Positions 44,669 through 53,908 of a stretch of DNA of 64,000 nucleotides are shown here, in pieces. The stretch is from CAWJFP01 sp963842155 (GTDB taxonomy: Bacteria; Pseudomonadota; Alphaproteobacteria; JACZXZ01). Location of the stretch: contig CAWJFP010000004.1 of assembly GCA_963842155.1 (NCBI GenBank), forward strand, positions 117,673 to 181,672, written 5' to 3'. The translations under genes were made by a program, and so were the position numbers. Every line of letters starts with the position of its first letter. Position 1 is the first letter of the stretch. The notes beneath the pieces are model-generated. The model was not told the origin of the DNA. It was given only the letters and a program-made list of their open reading frames with translations, and made no database searches.

Positions 44669-45924
44669 ATGACCCTCGAGCTCAGCGTCGAGGAACGCGC
44701 CTGGGCGGCGGAGCTGACGGCACGGCGCTCGGCGTCGCTACGCGCATCGTGGCGGAGACGGCGCGTCTCCTCGGCGCCGAGCGGCTCGTGCCGATCGCCT
44801 CGGCCCATATCGACGGCTGCCTCTATCACGGCGACAGCGGCACCGAATTCGCCGAGCGGTTGGTCGCGGGCGGCGGCCGCGTGTGCGTGCCGGCGACCCT
44901 CAATGTGGGCGCGCTCGACCTGCTCCATCCGGGCCGCGTGCGGCTCGAGCGGCCCCGGCGCGACATGGCCCTCAGGCTGATGCGCGCCTATGAGGCGCTC
45001 GGCTGCCGGCCGAGCTGGACTTGCGCGCCCTATCAGGCCGGCCATCGCCCGACCCTCGGCCAGCATGTCGCCTGGGGCGAGAGCAACGCCATCGCCTTCG
45101 TCAACTCCGTGCTGGGCGCGCGCAGCGACCGCTACGGCGATTTCCTCGACATCGCCGCCGCGATTTGCGGCCGCGCGCCCTTGGCCGGGCTTCATCTCGA
45201 GCGCAACCGGCGCGCCACCATGCTCTTCGATTGCGCGGCGCTGTCTCCCGCCCTCCTCGACGAGGATGCCTTCTATCCCGTCCTCGGGAGCCTGCTCGGC
45301 GCGGAGGCGGGCTCGGCGGTCGCGGTGATTGCGGGCCTGCCGCCCGGCGTCGCCGAGGACAGGCTCAAGGCGCTCGGCGCCGCCGCCGCCTCGACGGGCG
45401 CCATCGGCCTCTTCCATGTCGCGGGCACGACGCCCGAGGCGCCGACGGTCGAGGCGGCGCTCGGTGGCGTAGCGCCCGAGCGCGCGATTCGCGTGACGGC
45501 CGAAATGCTGCGCGCCGCGCGCGACCGGCTCTCGACGAGCAGCGCCGCTCAGATCGACGCCATCGCGCTCGGCAGCCCGCATTTCTCCGCAGCCGAATTC
45601 GCCGCGCTCGAACGGCTGCTCGCCGGGCGGCGTGTCGCGCTCCCCTTCTATGTCTGCACCGGGCGCCATGTCGTGGCCGAGCTCGAGCGCGACGGGCGTT
45701 TGGCGCCGCTCGAAACGCAAGGCGTCACCATCGTCGCCGATACTTGCGTCGTGGTGACGCCCATCCTGCCGCCGGGCGGCGGCGTCCTGATGACCAATTC
45801 GGGCAAGTTCGCCCATTACGCGCCGGGCAATATCGGCTGGCAAGTCGTCTATGGCAGCCTCGCCGACTGCGTGGCCTCGGCGCTCGCGGGCCGCGTCGAG
45901 CGCGACGAGAGCCTATGGCGCTGA
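44669..45924 (+). CDS. Aconitase X catalytic (large) subunit, broken by a -1 frameshift
   Basis: The first frame, from ATG 44669 (MTLELSVEERAWAAE), is only about 15 codons; then one base is missing near 44715 (GAGCTGACGG should read GAGCTGGACGG) and the rest follows in another frame as DGTALGVATRIVAETARLLGAE, SAHIDGCLYHGDSG, VPATLNVGALDLLHP, ADTCVVVTPI and LMTNSGKFAHYAPG. Repaired length is 418. Aconitase X enzymes dehydrate cis-3-hydroxy-L-proline in bacteria or phosphomevalonate in archaea; the bacterial proline role is the likely one but inferred. The small subunit follows with a 10-base overlap. Confidence 0.85.
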
Positions 45925-46358
45925 CGGCGCCCGCGCGCCTCGTTGCGCGCGTCCTGCTGCCGGGCGCGGCGAGCGGCCGCGTCCTGCGCCTGGCGGCGCC
46001 GATCAGCTTCTGGGGCGGCGTCGATCCGGCAAGCGGGCGCGTGATCGACGCGCGCCATCCCGACCGCGGCGCCCTCATCGCCGGGCGCGTGCTGTGCCTG
46101 CCCGGCATGATCGGCTCGAGCTCGGCCTCGGCGGTGCTGCTCGAGCTCCTGCGCGGCGACCTGGCGCCGGCGGCGCTCATTCTGGGCGAGACGGACGCGA
46201 TCTTGGCACTCGGCGTCGTGGTGGCGCGCGAGATGGGCTATCCCACCATTCCTGTGCTCGAGCTCGACCGCGACGGGCAGGCTCGCCTGCCGCAAGGCGC
46301 CTCCGTCTCGATCGGGCGCGACGGCACGATCTCGCTCGACGCGGGCGAGAGCGTCTAG
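45915..46358 (+). CDS. Aconitase X swivel-domain (small) subunit (DUF126)
   Basis: A 147-residue DUF126 protein. Its hallmark SFWGGVDPASGRVIDARHP and the CLPGMIGSSSASAVLLELLR segment match the swivel domain that closes over the aconitase X active site. Start ATG 45915 lies inside the end of the large-subunit gene (10-base overlap), which ties their translation. Together they form a two-subunit aconitase X. A repeat-rich gap follows before the convergent VOC gene. Confidence 0.9.
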   Translation: MALTAPARLVARVLLPGAASGRVLRLAAPISFWGGVDPASGRVIDARHPDRGALIAGRVLCLPGMIGSSSASAVLLELLRGDLAPAALILGETDAILALGVVVAREMGYPTIPVLELDRDGQARLPQGASVSIGRDGTISLDAGESV

Positions 46359-46386
46359 CGGCCCTTGGGAAGGCTCGTTCGAACTT

Positions 46387-46437
46387 CCTCATGGTTCGAG
46401 ACGCGCGGGCCTTAAGCCCGCGCTCATCACCATGAGG
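46387..46437. repeat. Nested palindrome, intergenic repeat unit 1
   Basis: CCTCATGGT (46387-46395) and ACCATGAGG (46429-46437) are perfect arms; inside them GCGCGGGC (46403-46410) pairs with GCCCGCGC (46416-46423). This two-level palindrome resembles the BIME/REP-like elements of alphaproteobacteria whose arms read CCTCATGG...CCATGAGG. It lies between convergent genes and could also terminate both. Confidence 0.6.
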
Positions 46438-46460
46438 ATGTTTGTGTTTCAACGAGTCCT

Positions 46461-46499
46461 CGCCCTGAGGAGGCGGCGCAGCCGCCGTCTCGAAGGGCG
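46461..46499. repeat. Nested palindrome, intergenic repeat unit 2
   Basis: CGCCCT (46461-46466) and AGGGCG (46494-46499) frame an inner hairpin GGCGGC gca GCCGCC (46472-46486). The 'CCTGAGGAG...GTCTCGAAGG' pattern is a widespread intergenic repeat in alphaproteobacteria. It stands 23 bases from unit 1, forming a pair like a BIME. Confidence 0.6.
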
Positions 46500-46507
46500 T
46501 ATACCGA

Positions 46508-47332
46508 TTAACCGAATCTCAGCCACAGCCCGCAAGCTTCCTCGGGCGGAACGAGGATGCTTCCGTCCGCCTCGCGCACGAAGGGTAGCGCTTGACTTTC
46601 GAGCCACGACGCGGTCCGCGCGAGGTCGTCGGATGCGAGCGTCATGCCGGCGAGATGAGGAGCGGCGACGCCCACCAGCGCGAGGGGCGACGCGGGATCG
46701 ACGAGGGTGATCCGGTGGCGGCCCAGGCGGAGGGTCAGGCGTCCGTCCGCCGCGTTGACCGCGTCCGCGCCGAGAAGCCGCTCATAGACGAGTGCCAAAG
46801 AGACCGGCCGCTCCGCGACGCCGGTGAGGGAGGCGATAGCGCGCGCGCCGTTCGCATGGCGCAGCCATTCCGCGCGGCGCAGCAATCCGGGCGTCAGATG
46901 ATGGCAGATGAAAGCGGAGAGCCCGGGCGTGGCCGCGGCCGGCAGAAAGACCAGCGCGAAGCGCGGCATGACCGTGCCCTCGGGCAGCTCGAGCCGGCGC
47001 TCGAGCGCCTTGGGCCCCTCGGCCGCGATGCCGCGCGTGCGCAGCTCTTGCGCCGCCGCTTGGGCGTCGCCCGTCGCGAAGGCAAGGCCCATGAGCCCCT
47101 CGCGCGCGGCGAGGAATTTATCGAGATTGTTGGTGAAGCGGGTCGCGTCGACGATGCCGAGCAGCTCGACATAATCGTCTTCGAACATGATGCAGTAATT
47201 GGCCGTGCCCCAGCCGACATGGCTGCCGCGCGGCGTGAGCGTGAAGCCGAGCCGCTCATAGCGCCGCCGCGCCGCCTCGAGATCGCGCACCCCGACCAGG
47301 AGATGGTCGATGCCGGCGATCGACGCGGACAT
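46508..47332 (-). CDS. VOC-superfamily (glyoxalase/dioxygenase-fold) protein
   Basis: A 274-residue protein with a paired beta-alpha-beta-beta-beta architecture. The first half begins SIAGIDHLLVGVRDLEAARRRYERLGFTLTPRG with the usual metal-ligand histidine, and YCIMFEDDYVELLGIV carries the conserved glutamate. A similar fold repeats near the C-terminus. It is closest in outline to the Glyoxalase_3-like group, which includes metal-dependent lyases and dioxygenases, so the substrate is undetermined. Start ATG 47332. It is convergent with the aconitase X genes and 26 bases downstream of mtnP on the same strand. Confidence 0.78.
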   Translation of the reverse strand: MSASIAGIDHLLVGVRDLEAARRRYERLGFTLTPRGSHVGWGTANYCIMFEDDYVELLGIVDATRFTNNLDKFLAAREGLMGLAFATGDAQAAAQELRTRGIAAEGPKALERRLELPEGTVMPRFALVFLPAAATPGLSAFICHHLTPGLLRRAEWLRHANGARAIASLTGVAERPVSLALVYERLLGADAVNAADGRLTLRLGRHRITLVDPASPLALVGVAAPHLAGMTLASDDLARTASWLESQALPFVREADGSILVPPEEACGLWLRFG

Positions 47333-47358
47333 GGCTGCGCCTGACCCTCGCGCCGGGC

Positions 47359-48249
<891 letters not shown>

Positions 48250-48310
48250 GCCGACCCCTCCCTGTGCCTTGCGCGCGACCCTGCGATAAACAGCGGAGCC
48301 GCGGCTCCGC

Positions 48311-49066
48311 TCAGTGGACGTCCGCCCACACCTTGCGCTTGACGGCGTAGAGGATGCCCGTGAAGACGAGCAGGAAGAGGACGACCCTGATGCCCATGCG
48401 GTGCCGGGTCTCGAGATAGGGATCGGACGCCCAGGCGAGGAAGGTCACCACGTCATGCGCCATCTGCGGCACGGTCGCCTTGGTGCCGTCGGCATAGCTG
48501 ACGGCGCCGTCGGAGAGCGGCGGCGGCATGGCGATCTGATGGCCGGGGAAATATTCGTTGTAGCTCATCCCCTCGTTCATCTTGAAGCCCGCCGGCGGAT
48601 CGACGAAGCCGGTGACGACGGCAAAGATGTAGTCCGCGCCGTGATGACGCGCCTTGACGATGAGGGAGAGATCGGGCGGCTGCGCGCCGTTGAGCGCGGC
48701 GCGCGCGGCCTCCGGGTTGTCGAAGGGCGCCTTGAAATGATCCGAGGGCTTGCCCGGCCGCTCGAACATCTTGCCCTGGTCGTTCGGCCCGTCCTGCACC
48801 TGCACCTGGGCGGCCAACGCCTTCACCTGGTCGGGCGTGAAGCCGATGCCCTCGAGATCGCGGAAATAGAGCAGGTTCATCGAATGGCAAGTGGCGCAGA
48901 CCTGGCTATAGACGAGATAGCCGCGCTGTGCGGCGGCAAGATCGTAGGTGCCGAAGATGCCTTCGAAGGACCAGTGCTGATGCGGCGGAACCGGCGCCTC
49001 TTGCGCGCGCGCGGGCAGCGGGAAGGCGAGTGCCGCCAAGGCCGCGGCGAGCAGGAGCTTTCCCAT
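48311..49066 (-). CDS. petC: Cytochrome c1 of the bc1 complex
   Basis: A 251-residue periplasmic cytochrome anchored by a C-terminal helix (IRVVLFLLVFTGILYAV, about 226-244). The signal peptide covers residues 1-21. Heme is attached at C57-A-T-C60-H61 and the sixth ligand is likely the methionine in HQIAMPPPLSD. It passes electrons from the Rieske protein to soluble cytochrome c. Start ATG 49066 overlaps the petB stop by one base (TGATG). It is the last gene of petABC. mtnP follows downstream. Confidence 0.95.
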   Translation of the reverse strand: MGKLLLAAALAALAFPLPARAQEAPVPPHQHWSFEGIFGTYDLAAAQRGYLVYSQVCATCHSMNLLYFRDLEGIGFTPDQVKALAAQVQVQDGPNDQGKMFERPGKPSDHFKAPFDNPEAARAALNGAQPPDLSLIVKARHHGADYIFAVVTGFVDPPAGFKMNEGMSYNEYFPGHQIAMPPPLSDGAVSYADGTKATVPQMAHDVVTFLAWASDPYLETRHRMGIRVVLFLLVFTGILYAVKRKVWADVH

Positions 49067-50313
49067 CACGCCTTCTCCATCGGCCTGGCGCGAGCGGCCG
49101 TTCCGCCGCCGAGCACGGGCTGGCTGATGCTGACGGGCAGCGGACTTGGTCGCTCGAAGAGCGAGATGAGCGGAAGGACGACCAGCCAATGCAGGAAATA
49201 ATAGGCGGTGGCGAGCCGACCGATGATGAGAAAGGAGCCCTCGGGCGGGTTATGGCCGACCCAGCCCAGCACCAGCACGTCCGCGAGGATCGCCAGGAAG
49301 AACCATTTGAAGATCGGACGGAAGCGCGCGCTGCGCACGGGCGAGAAATCGAGCCAGGGCAGCAGGAAAAGGATCAGGATCGAGCCGAACAGCGCGACCA
49401 CCCCGATGAGCTTCTGGGGGATCGAGCGCAGGATCGCGTAGAACGGCAGGAAATACCAATCCGGCACGATATGGGGCGGCGTGGAGAGCGGGTTGGCCTC
49501 GATATAGTTGTCCGGCTCGGTGAAAAGGTCGGGCCAGAAGAAGACGATCGCCAGATAGACGATGAAGAAGACCCCCACCCCGAACATGTCCTTGGCCGTG
49601 TAGTAGGGGTGGAAGGGGATGGTGTCCTGCGGCCCCTTGGTGTCGATGCCGAGCGGATTGTTCGATTTGGTCGTATGCAGCGCCCAGATATGCAGGAAAA
49701 CGACGGCGAAGATCACGAAGGGCAGCAGGAAATGGAGCGCGTAGAAGCGGTTGAGCGTCGGATTGTCGACCGCGAAACCGCCCCAGAGCCAATGCACGAT
49801 GCCCGTGCCCGCGAGCGGAATGGCCGAGAACAGGTTGGTGATCACGGTCGCGGCCCAGAAGCTCATCTGGCCCCAGGGCAGCACATAGCCCATGAAGGCG
49901 GTCGCCATCATCAGCAGCAGAATGACGAGGCCGAGCCACCAGAGGAGCTCGCGCGGACTTTTGTAGGAGCCGTAATAGAGGCCGCGGAAGATGTGGATAT
50001 AGACCACGAGGAAGAACATCGAGCCGCCGGTCATATGCAGATAGCGCAGGAGCCATCCGTAATTCACGTCGCGCATGATGCGCTCGACGCTGCCGAAGGC
50101 GAGCGCGGCGTTTGGCGTATACTGCATAGCCAGCATGACGCCGGTGACGATCATCACCATCAGCATGAGGCCGGCGAGCGAGCCGAAATTCCACCAGTAG
50201 TTCAGGTTCTTCGGCGTCGGATAATCGATGCCGGTATGCTGCATCATGGTGAAGATGGGCATACGCTCGTCGATCCATTTGACGACGGCGTTGTTCCAGG
50301 CGGGCTGGCTCAT
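49066..50313 (-). CDS. petB: Cytochrome b of the bc1 complex
   Basis: A 415-residue membrane protein with eight transmembrane helices. Heme-ligating histidines lie in RYLHMTGGSMFFLVVYIHIFR and HFLLPFVIFAVVFLHIWALH; the quinol-oxidation motif P-D-W-Y (IVPDWYFLPFYAILR, a variant of PEWY) is present. It forms the Qo and Qi sites of the complex that oxidises ubiquinol and pumps protons. Start ATG 50313, 11 bases after petA. The C-terminus has an unusual Ala/Arg/Pro-rich tail past the last helix. Confidence 0.95.
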   Translation of the reverse strand: MSQPAWNNAVVKWIDERMPIFTMMQHTGIDYPTPKNLNYWWNFGSLAGLMLMVMIVTGVMLAMQYTPNAALAFGSVERIMRDVNYGWLLRYLHMTGGSMFFLVVYIHIFRGLYYGSYKSPRELLWWLGLVILLLMMATAFMGYVLPWGQMSFWAATVITNLFSAIPLAGTGIVHWLWGGFAVDNPTLNRFYALHFLLPFVIFAVVFLHIWALHTTKSNNPLGIDTKGPQDTIPFHPYYTAKDMFGVGVFFIVYLAIVFFWPDLFTEPDNYIEANPLSTPPHIVPDWYFLPFYAILRSIPQKLIGVVALFGSILILFLLPWLDFSPVRSARFRPIFKWFFLAILADVLVLGWVGHNPPEGSFLIIGRLATAYYFLHWLVVLPLISLFERPSPLPVSISQPVLGGGTAARARPMEKA

Positions 50314-50324
50314 CGCGGGCGCTC

Positions 50325-50882
50325 CTAGCCGATCCGGACGCTGTGGTCGGTGATGAACTTGTACTCGGGCACCAGGAGATTGAGCGGCGCCGGGCCCTTC
50401 CGGATCCGGCCGGAGGTGTCGTATTGCGAGCCGTGGCAGGGGCAGAACCAGCCGCCGAACTCGCCGCGCGGGTCGCCCGCCTTCTGCCCGAGCGGGATGC
50501 AGCCGAGATGGGTGCAGATGCCGACCATGATCAGCCATTCGGCCTTCTGCACGCGGCTCTCGTCGGTCTGCGGGTCGCGCAGCTCGGCGACATTGACGCC
50601 GCGCGCCGCTTTGACCTCGTCCGCCGTGCGATGGTCGATGAAGACCGGCTGGCTGCGCCATTTGACGGTGACGCGCTGGCCGGTCTGGATGGGCGAGAGA
50701 TCGACCTCGATCGAGGAGAGCGCCAGTACGTCCGCCGAGGGATTCATGCTGTCGATCAGCGGCCAGACCGCGATCGCCGTGCCCACGGCACCCATCGCGG
50801 TGGCGGCCAGATAAAGGAAGTCGCGGCGCTTGACCCCGGCGTCGTGCGCGCCGTGGCCGCTGGTATCCGCGCTTGTCGCCAT
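50325..50882 (-). CDS. petA: Rieske iron-sulfur subunit of the bc1 complex
   Basis: A 185-residue protein with a twin-arginine-type export segment (K-R-R-D-F-L-Y-L-A) and a single anchor helix, then the Rieske fold. The [2Fe-2S] ligands are in C-T-H-L-G-C and C-P-C-H-G-S, each giving one Cys and one His plus the disulfide cysteines. It takes electrons from ubiquinol to cytochrome c1. Start ATG 50882. It is the first gene of petABC; the divergent 209-base gap toward trmL must hold its promoter, but I could not fix the elements. Confidence 0.95.
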   Translation of the reverse strand: MATSADTSGHGAHDAGVKRRDFLYLAATAMGAVGTAIAVWPLIDSMNPSADVLALSSIEVDLSPIQTGQRVTVKWRSQPVFIDHRTADEVKAARGVNVAELRDPQTDESRVQKAEWLIMVGICTHLGCIPLGQKAGDPRGEFGGWFCPCHGSQYDTSGRIRKGPAPLNLLVPEYKFITDHSVRIG

Positions 50883-51025
50883 GCTTACGCTCTCCCGGTC
50901 GGTAGCCGCGAGCCGCGGCGCTAGAGGTTTCTTAAAGACAGGCCGAGGCGAGACAAATGCGACAACCTGCCGCACCCGCGGAGACGACAGTCCCTCGCGG
51001 CTCACGAGAGGTCATGCGGAGGGGG

Positions 51026-51031
51026 TATAAT
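51026..51031 (+). promoter_or_regulatory. TATAAT -10-like element before trmL
   Basis: A perfect TATAAT in GGGGGTATAATGC, 60 bases before the TTG start of trmL. No convincing -35 is present, so it may be an extended -10 promoter or chance. Transcript leader would be about 54 bases. Confidence 0.33.
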
Positions 51032-51091
51032 GCAAATCCGCCCCGCTGCAAAGCCGTCCGCGCGCGCGGAAGCGCTTGGGAGTGCCCGTGC

Positions 51092-51595
51092 TTGCGTCTG
51101 GTGCTTTACGAGCCCGACATTCCGCAGAACGCCGCGGCCATGATGCGGCTTTGCGCCTGCCTCGACCTCCCCTTGGAGCTGGTCGAGCCTTGCGGCTTCC
51201 TTCTCTCCGACCGCCATCTGCGCCGGGTCGGCATGGACTATCTCGAGCATCTCGCCCTCACCCGCCACCGCTCGTTCGACGCCTTCGAGGCCTGGCGGCG
51301 CGCGGAGATACCTGAGGCGCGGCTCGTCCTCCTCTCGACCGCCGGCGAGCGCAGCCATGTCGAATTCGCCTTCCGGCCCGACGATCTCATCATGATGGGG
51401 CGCGAATTGGCCGGCGTGCCCCGCTCGGTGCACGACCTCGCCGACGCGCGCCTGCGCATCCCCATGGCGCACGGGCGGCGCTCGCTCAACGTTGCCCTCG
51501 CCGCTTCCATCGTGCTAGGCGAGGCGTTGCGTCAGACCGATCTTTATCCGGCCGGCCTTTTTCCGGTCGGGCCCGATGCGGGAGAGCCGCGGTGA
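51092..51595 (+). CDS. trmL: tRNA (cytidine(34)-2'-O)-methyltransferase
   Basis: A 167-residue SPOUT-class enzyme. It begins R-L-V-L-Y-E-P-D-I-P-Q-N-A-A-A-M-M-R-L-C and carries the knot motifs LLSTAGERSHVEFAFRPDDLIMMGRELAGVP and RIPMAHGRRSLNVALAASIVLGEA (TrmL/YibK). It adds a 2'-O-methyl group to the wobble base of some leucine tRNAs. TTG 51092 is chosen because homologues start there and GGGAG lies about 9 bases upstream. The stop codon overlaps the hemF start (GTGA), so they are cotranscribed. Confidence 0.92.
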   Translation: MRLVLYEPDIPQNAAAMMRLCACLDLPLELVEPCGFLLSDRHLRRVGMDYLEHLALTRHRSFDAFEAWRRAEIPEARLVLLSTAGERSHVEFAFRPDDLIMMGRELAGVPRSVHDLADARLRIPMAHGRRSLNVALAASIVLGEALRQTDLYPAGLFPVGPDAGEPR

Positions 51596-52461
51596 GCGAG
51601 ACCGTGTTGCGCGACGAGAGCGAGGCGCGGAAGAGCGAGGCCCGGGCCTGGTTCGAGCGCCTGCGCGACGAAATCTGCGCCGAGCTCGAGCGCATCGAGG
51701 ACGAGCTTGCCGGCCCCGGCGCCGAGCTTCCCGCCGGACGCTTCGCGCGCGCGCCCTGGGAGCGCCCCGAGGGCGGCGGCGGCGTGATGGCGGTCATGCG
51801 CGGCCGCGTCTTCGAGAAGGTCGGCGTGAACGTCTCGACCGTCTGGGGCGAGTTCTCGCCGGAATTCCGCAAGGAGGTGCCCGGCGCCGCCGAGGACGGG
51901 CGCTTTTGGGCCAGCGGCATCTCGCTCGTCGCCCATCCGCGCTCGCCGCGTGTGCCGACCGGCCATATGAACACGCGCCACATCGTCACCCGGCGCGCCT
52001 GGTTCGGCGGCGGCGGCGACCTCACCCCCATGCTGCCCGGCGCTGAGGAGGACGCGGCATTCTTCCACGCCACCTTCAAGCGCGCCTGCGACGCGCACGA
52101 CCCCGCCTACCATGCCCGCTTCAAGGCCTGGTGCGACGAGTATTTCCTCCTGAAGCATCGCGGCGAGCCGCGCGGCGCGGGCGGCATCTTCTTCGATTAT
52201 CTCGAGGAGGGCGATTGGCGCCGCCGCTTCGCCTTCACGCAAGATGTCGGCCGCGCCTTCCTGGACTTATATCCCGCGATCGTGCGGCGCCATATGAACG
52301 AGCCCTGGACGGAGGAGGAGCGGCGCCATCAGCTCATCCGCCGCGGCCGCTATGTCGAGTTCAACCTGCTCTACGACCGCGGCACCCGCTTCGGCCTGAT
52401 GACGGGCGGCAATGTCGAGGCCATTCTCATGTCGCTTCCGCCGCTGGCCGCTTGGCCGTGA
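51592..52461 (+). CDS. hemF: Oxygen-dependent coproporphyrinogen III oxidase
   Basis: A 289-residue enzyme of heme synthesis. Conserved parts are VNVSTVWGEFSPEFRKEVPGA, ISLVAHPRSPRVPTGHMNTRHI, WFGGGGDLTPMLPG, HRGEPRGAGGIFFDYLEEGDW and YVEFNLLYDRGTRFGLMTGGNVEAILMSLPP. It makes protoporphyrinogen IX precursors aerobically, so the organism can use oxygen. GTG 51592 overlaps trmL by 4 bases. The pairing with petABC divergently upstream joins two respiratory functions in one locus. Confidence 0.95.
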   Translation: MSETVLRDESEARKSEARAWFERLRDEICAELERIEDELAGPGAELPAGRFARAPWERPEGGGGVMAVMRGRVFEKVGVNVSTVWGEFSPEFRKEVPGAAEDGRFWASGISLVAHPRSPRVPTGHMNTRHIVTRRAWFGGGGDLTPMLPGAEEDAAFFHATFKRACDAHDPAYHARFKAWCDEYFLLKHRGEPRGAGGIFFDYLEEGDWRRRFAFTQDVGRAFLDLYPAIVRRHMNEPWTEEERRHQLIRRGRYVEFNLLYDRGTRFGLMTGGNVEAILMSLPPLAAWP

Positions 52462-52525
52462 GGGCGCCGGCGAGTTGCGGCTCCGCGGGCAGAGGCGGGC
52501 TCAACCAGGCTTCGGCTGCCAGCCC

Positions 52526-53008
52526 TCACTTCGAGCATTCCGAGACCTCGACCTCGCAATCCTTGCCGCCGCCGTTCACGCACTTGCTCTGAGCGTCGGC
52601 GCGCGCCTGCCCATCGCTATCGCCAAGGCCCCAGAAGGCGGTCGTGCCTTGGCCCAAGGCCACGGCTCCGCATTTGCGCTCGAACCACACCATCACTTCG
52701 CAATCCTTGCCGTGCTCCGCGCAGCGCTGCATGGCCGCGCTTTCCGCTTTCGCCTCGCTGCCCCAATGATAGGAGGTGCCCCAGGCCCCGCTCGTGAGGC
52801 CATAGGCGATGGCGCCATAACTGCGGGCAGGGGCCGACTGATCCGTGCAACCGGGCGAGACAGGCCCATACTCGATGCAATAACCCTGTTTGGGATCATA
52901 CCTCTTGCACTCAGTCGCGCAATAAGCCTGAACCCGTGTCGGCGCGCCCGCCGCCACCGCGAGCAAGATGCCAAGTGCGATCGCCGCAATTCCCCTCGCC
53001 TGTCGCAT
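52526..53008 (-). CDS. DUF4189 domain-containing secreted protein
   Basis: A 160-residue protein with a signal peptide (residues 1-28, cleavage near VQA) and a mature Cys-rich domain. The repeated pattern YGAIAYG...W-G...A-x-x-A-M-x-x-C-x-x-x-x-x-x-C-x-V is the DUF4189 fold with paired cysteines: CATECKRY near the start, then C at QRCAEHGKDC, RKC, SKC and a terminal C. The disulfide-rich nature suits an extracytoplasmic protein. Function is unknown. ATG 53008 is preferred over 53029 because GGGAG lies upstream. It is convergent with hemF and separated from the TM2-like gene by a 436-base gap. Confidence 0.82.
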   Translation of the reverse strand: MRQARGIAAIALGILLAVAAGAPTRVQAYCATECKRYDPKQGYCIEYGPVSPGCTDQSAPARSYGAIAYGLTSGAWGTSYHWGSEAKAESAAMQRCAEHGKDCEVMVWFERKCGAVALGQGTTAFWGLGDSDGQARADAQSKCVNGGGKDCEVEVSECSK

Positions 53009-53444
53009 GGCTCGCTCCCGCGCATTCATGCCGGAATTATCATATCGCGATCTATGATAATTTGACTACCCTCGATGCTCTTGTTCGGAGGGCAATCCAC
53101 CCCGTATCGACGCTTCCGACAAGCACCCATCGGCCGCGCCTGCCGCGCCTCATATCCCGCCATCCTGCGGCGGCATAGGGACGAGCTTCTGCGGTGGGAT
53201 GGCGACAGTCGTATGTCCGTTCCACACTCGTGGTAGAAATCCGGACCGATAGGCCGGACGGCCTCCTGACGGCATCTCGGTGCCAGGGTAGCGGGGCCGA
53301 AGATCACCGCGTGGAAAACCAGACCACCCGCCCCCACCCCTCTCTTGACGATGAATTAACGAAGCAGGTGCAGACTGTTAGGTGCGGGCGCCTCCTCTTC
53401 AGGCGCGGGCCGCGGATTGCACGCGGATTGCATGGGAACCGGTG
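53009..53444. other. 436-base gap between the DUF4189 and TM2-like genes, no gene found
   Basis: The gap between divergent genes contains a TTGACG at 53345 without a matching -10, some AT-rich patches around 53030-53060 and short ORFs without coding bias. I see no tRNA cloverleaf, riboswitch or strong hairpin. It presumably holds the promoters of both flanking genes. Confidence 0.35.
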
Positions 53445-53852
53445 ATGAACGAATACGCAGCCACGTCCTGGGATGCCGTCGGACGGAGCCGAGTGCCGCC
53501 GGAACTCGCGGATTTCCTGTCGGAATCCATGGAGATGGAAATCGCGCGCCTGCCCCACGTGGCGCAATCAGCCTTCGTGCGCCGCTTCGAGAATCGTCGC
53601 AAAACGCTTCTCGGCGCCTATATGCGGCTGCCGCTGATGTCGCATTATGGCTATCTCGGACGCTGGGGCGTCTCGGCCGTCATGTTCCTCGTCACGGTGG
53701 CGACCCTGGGCGCCGCCGGCTCGGTCTGGATGGCGGTCGATTTCTTCCGCATGCCGTCGCTCGTGCGCGGCTATAACAGGACGCTTGCGCGCGAGGTTCT
53801 GCAGGAGGTCAAGGCGCGCTCGCTGGACGCCGAGAGCCGCCTCTATTATTGA
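53445..53852 (+). CDS. TM2-like membrane protein of unknown function
   Basis: A 135-residue protein with a soluble N-terminal half and a C-terminal membrane part: a helix VMFLVTVATLGAAGSVWMAV, then DFFRMPSLVRGYNRTLAREVLQEVK. The order 'GY-L-G...WG...L-G...VD-F-F-x-M-P-x-L-V-x-x-x-N' resembles the second half of TM2 domains, but the first helix of the pair is weak. It lies 56 bases upstream of pabAB on the same strand. I cannot assign a function. Confidence 0.55.
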   Translation: MNEYAATSWDAVGRSRVPPELADFLSESMEMEIARLPHVAQSAFVRRFENRRKTLLGAYMRLPLMSHYGYLGRWGVSAVMFLVTVATLGAAGSVWMAVDFFRMPSLVRGYNRTLAREVLQEVKARSLDAESRLYY

Positions 53853-53908
53853 GGTCATGCTATGAAAGGCGAGTTGGACATGCTCGCGGACGAGCCGGCG
53901 GGACAGCG

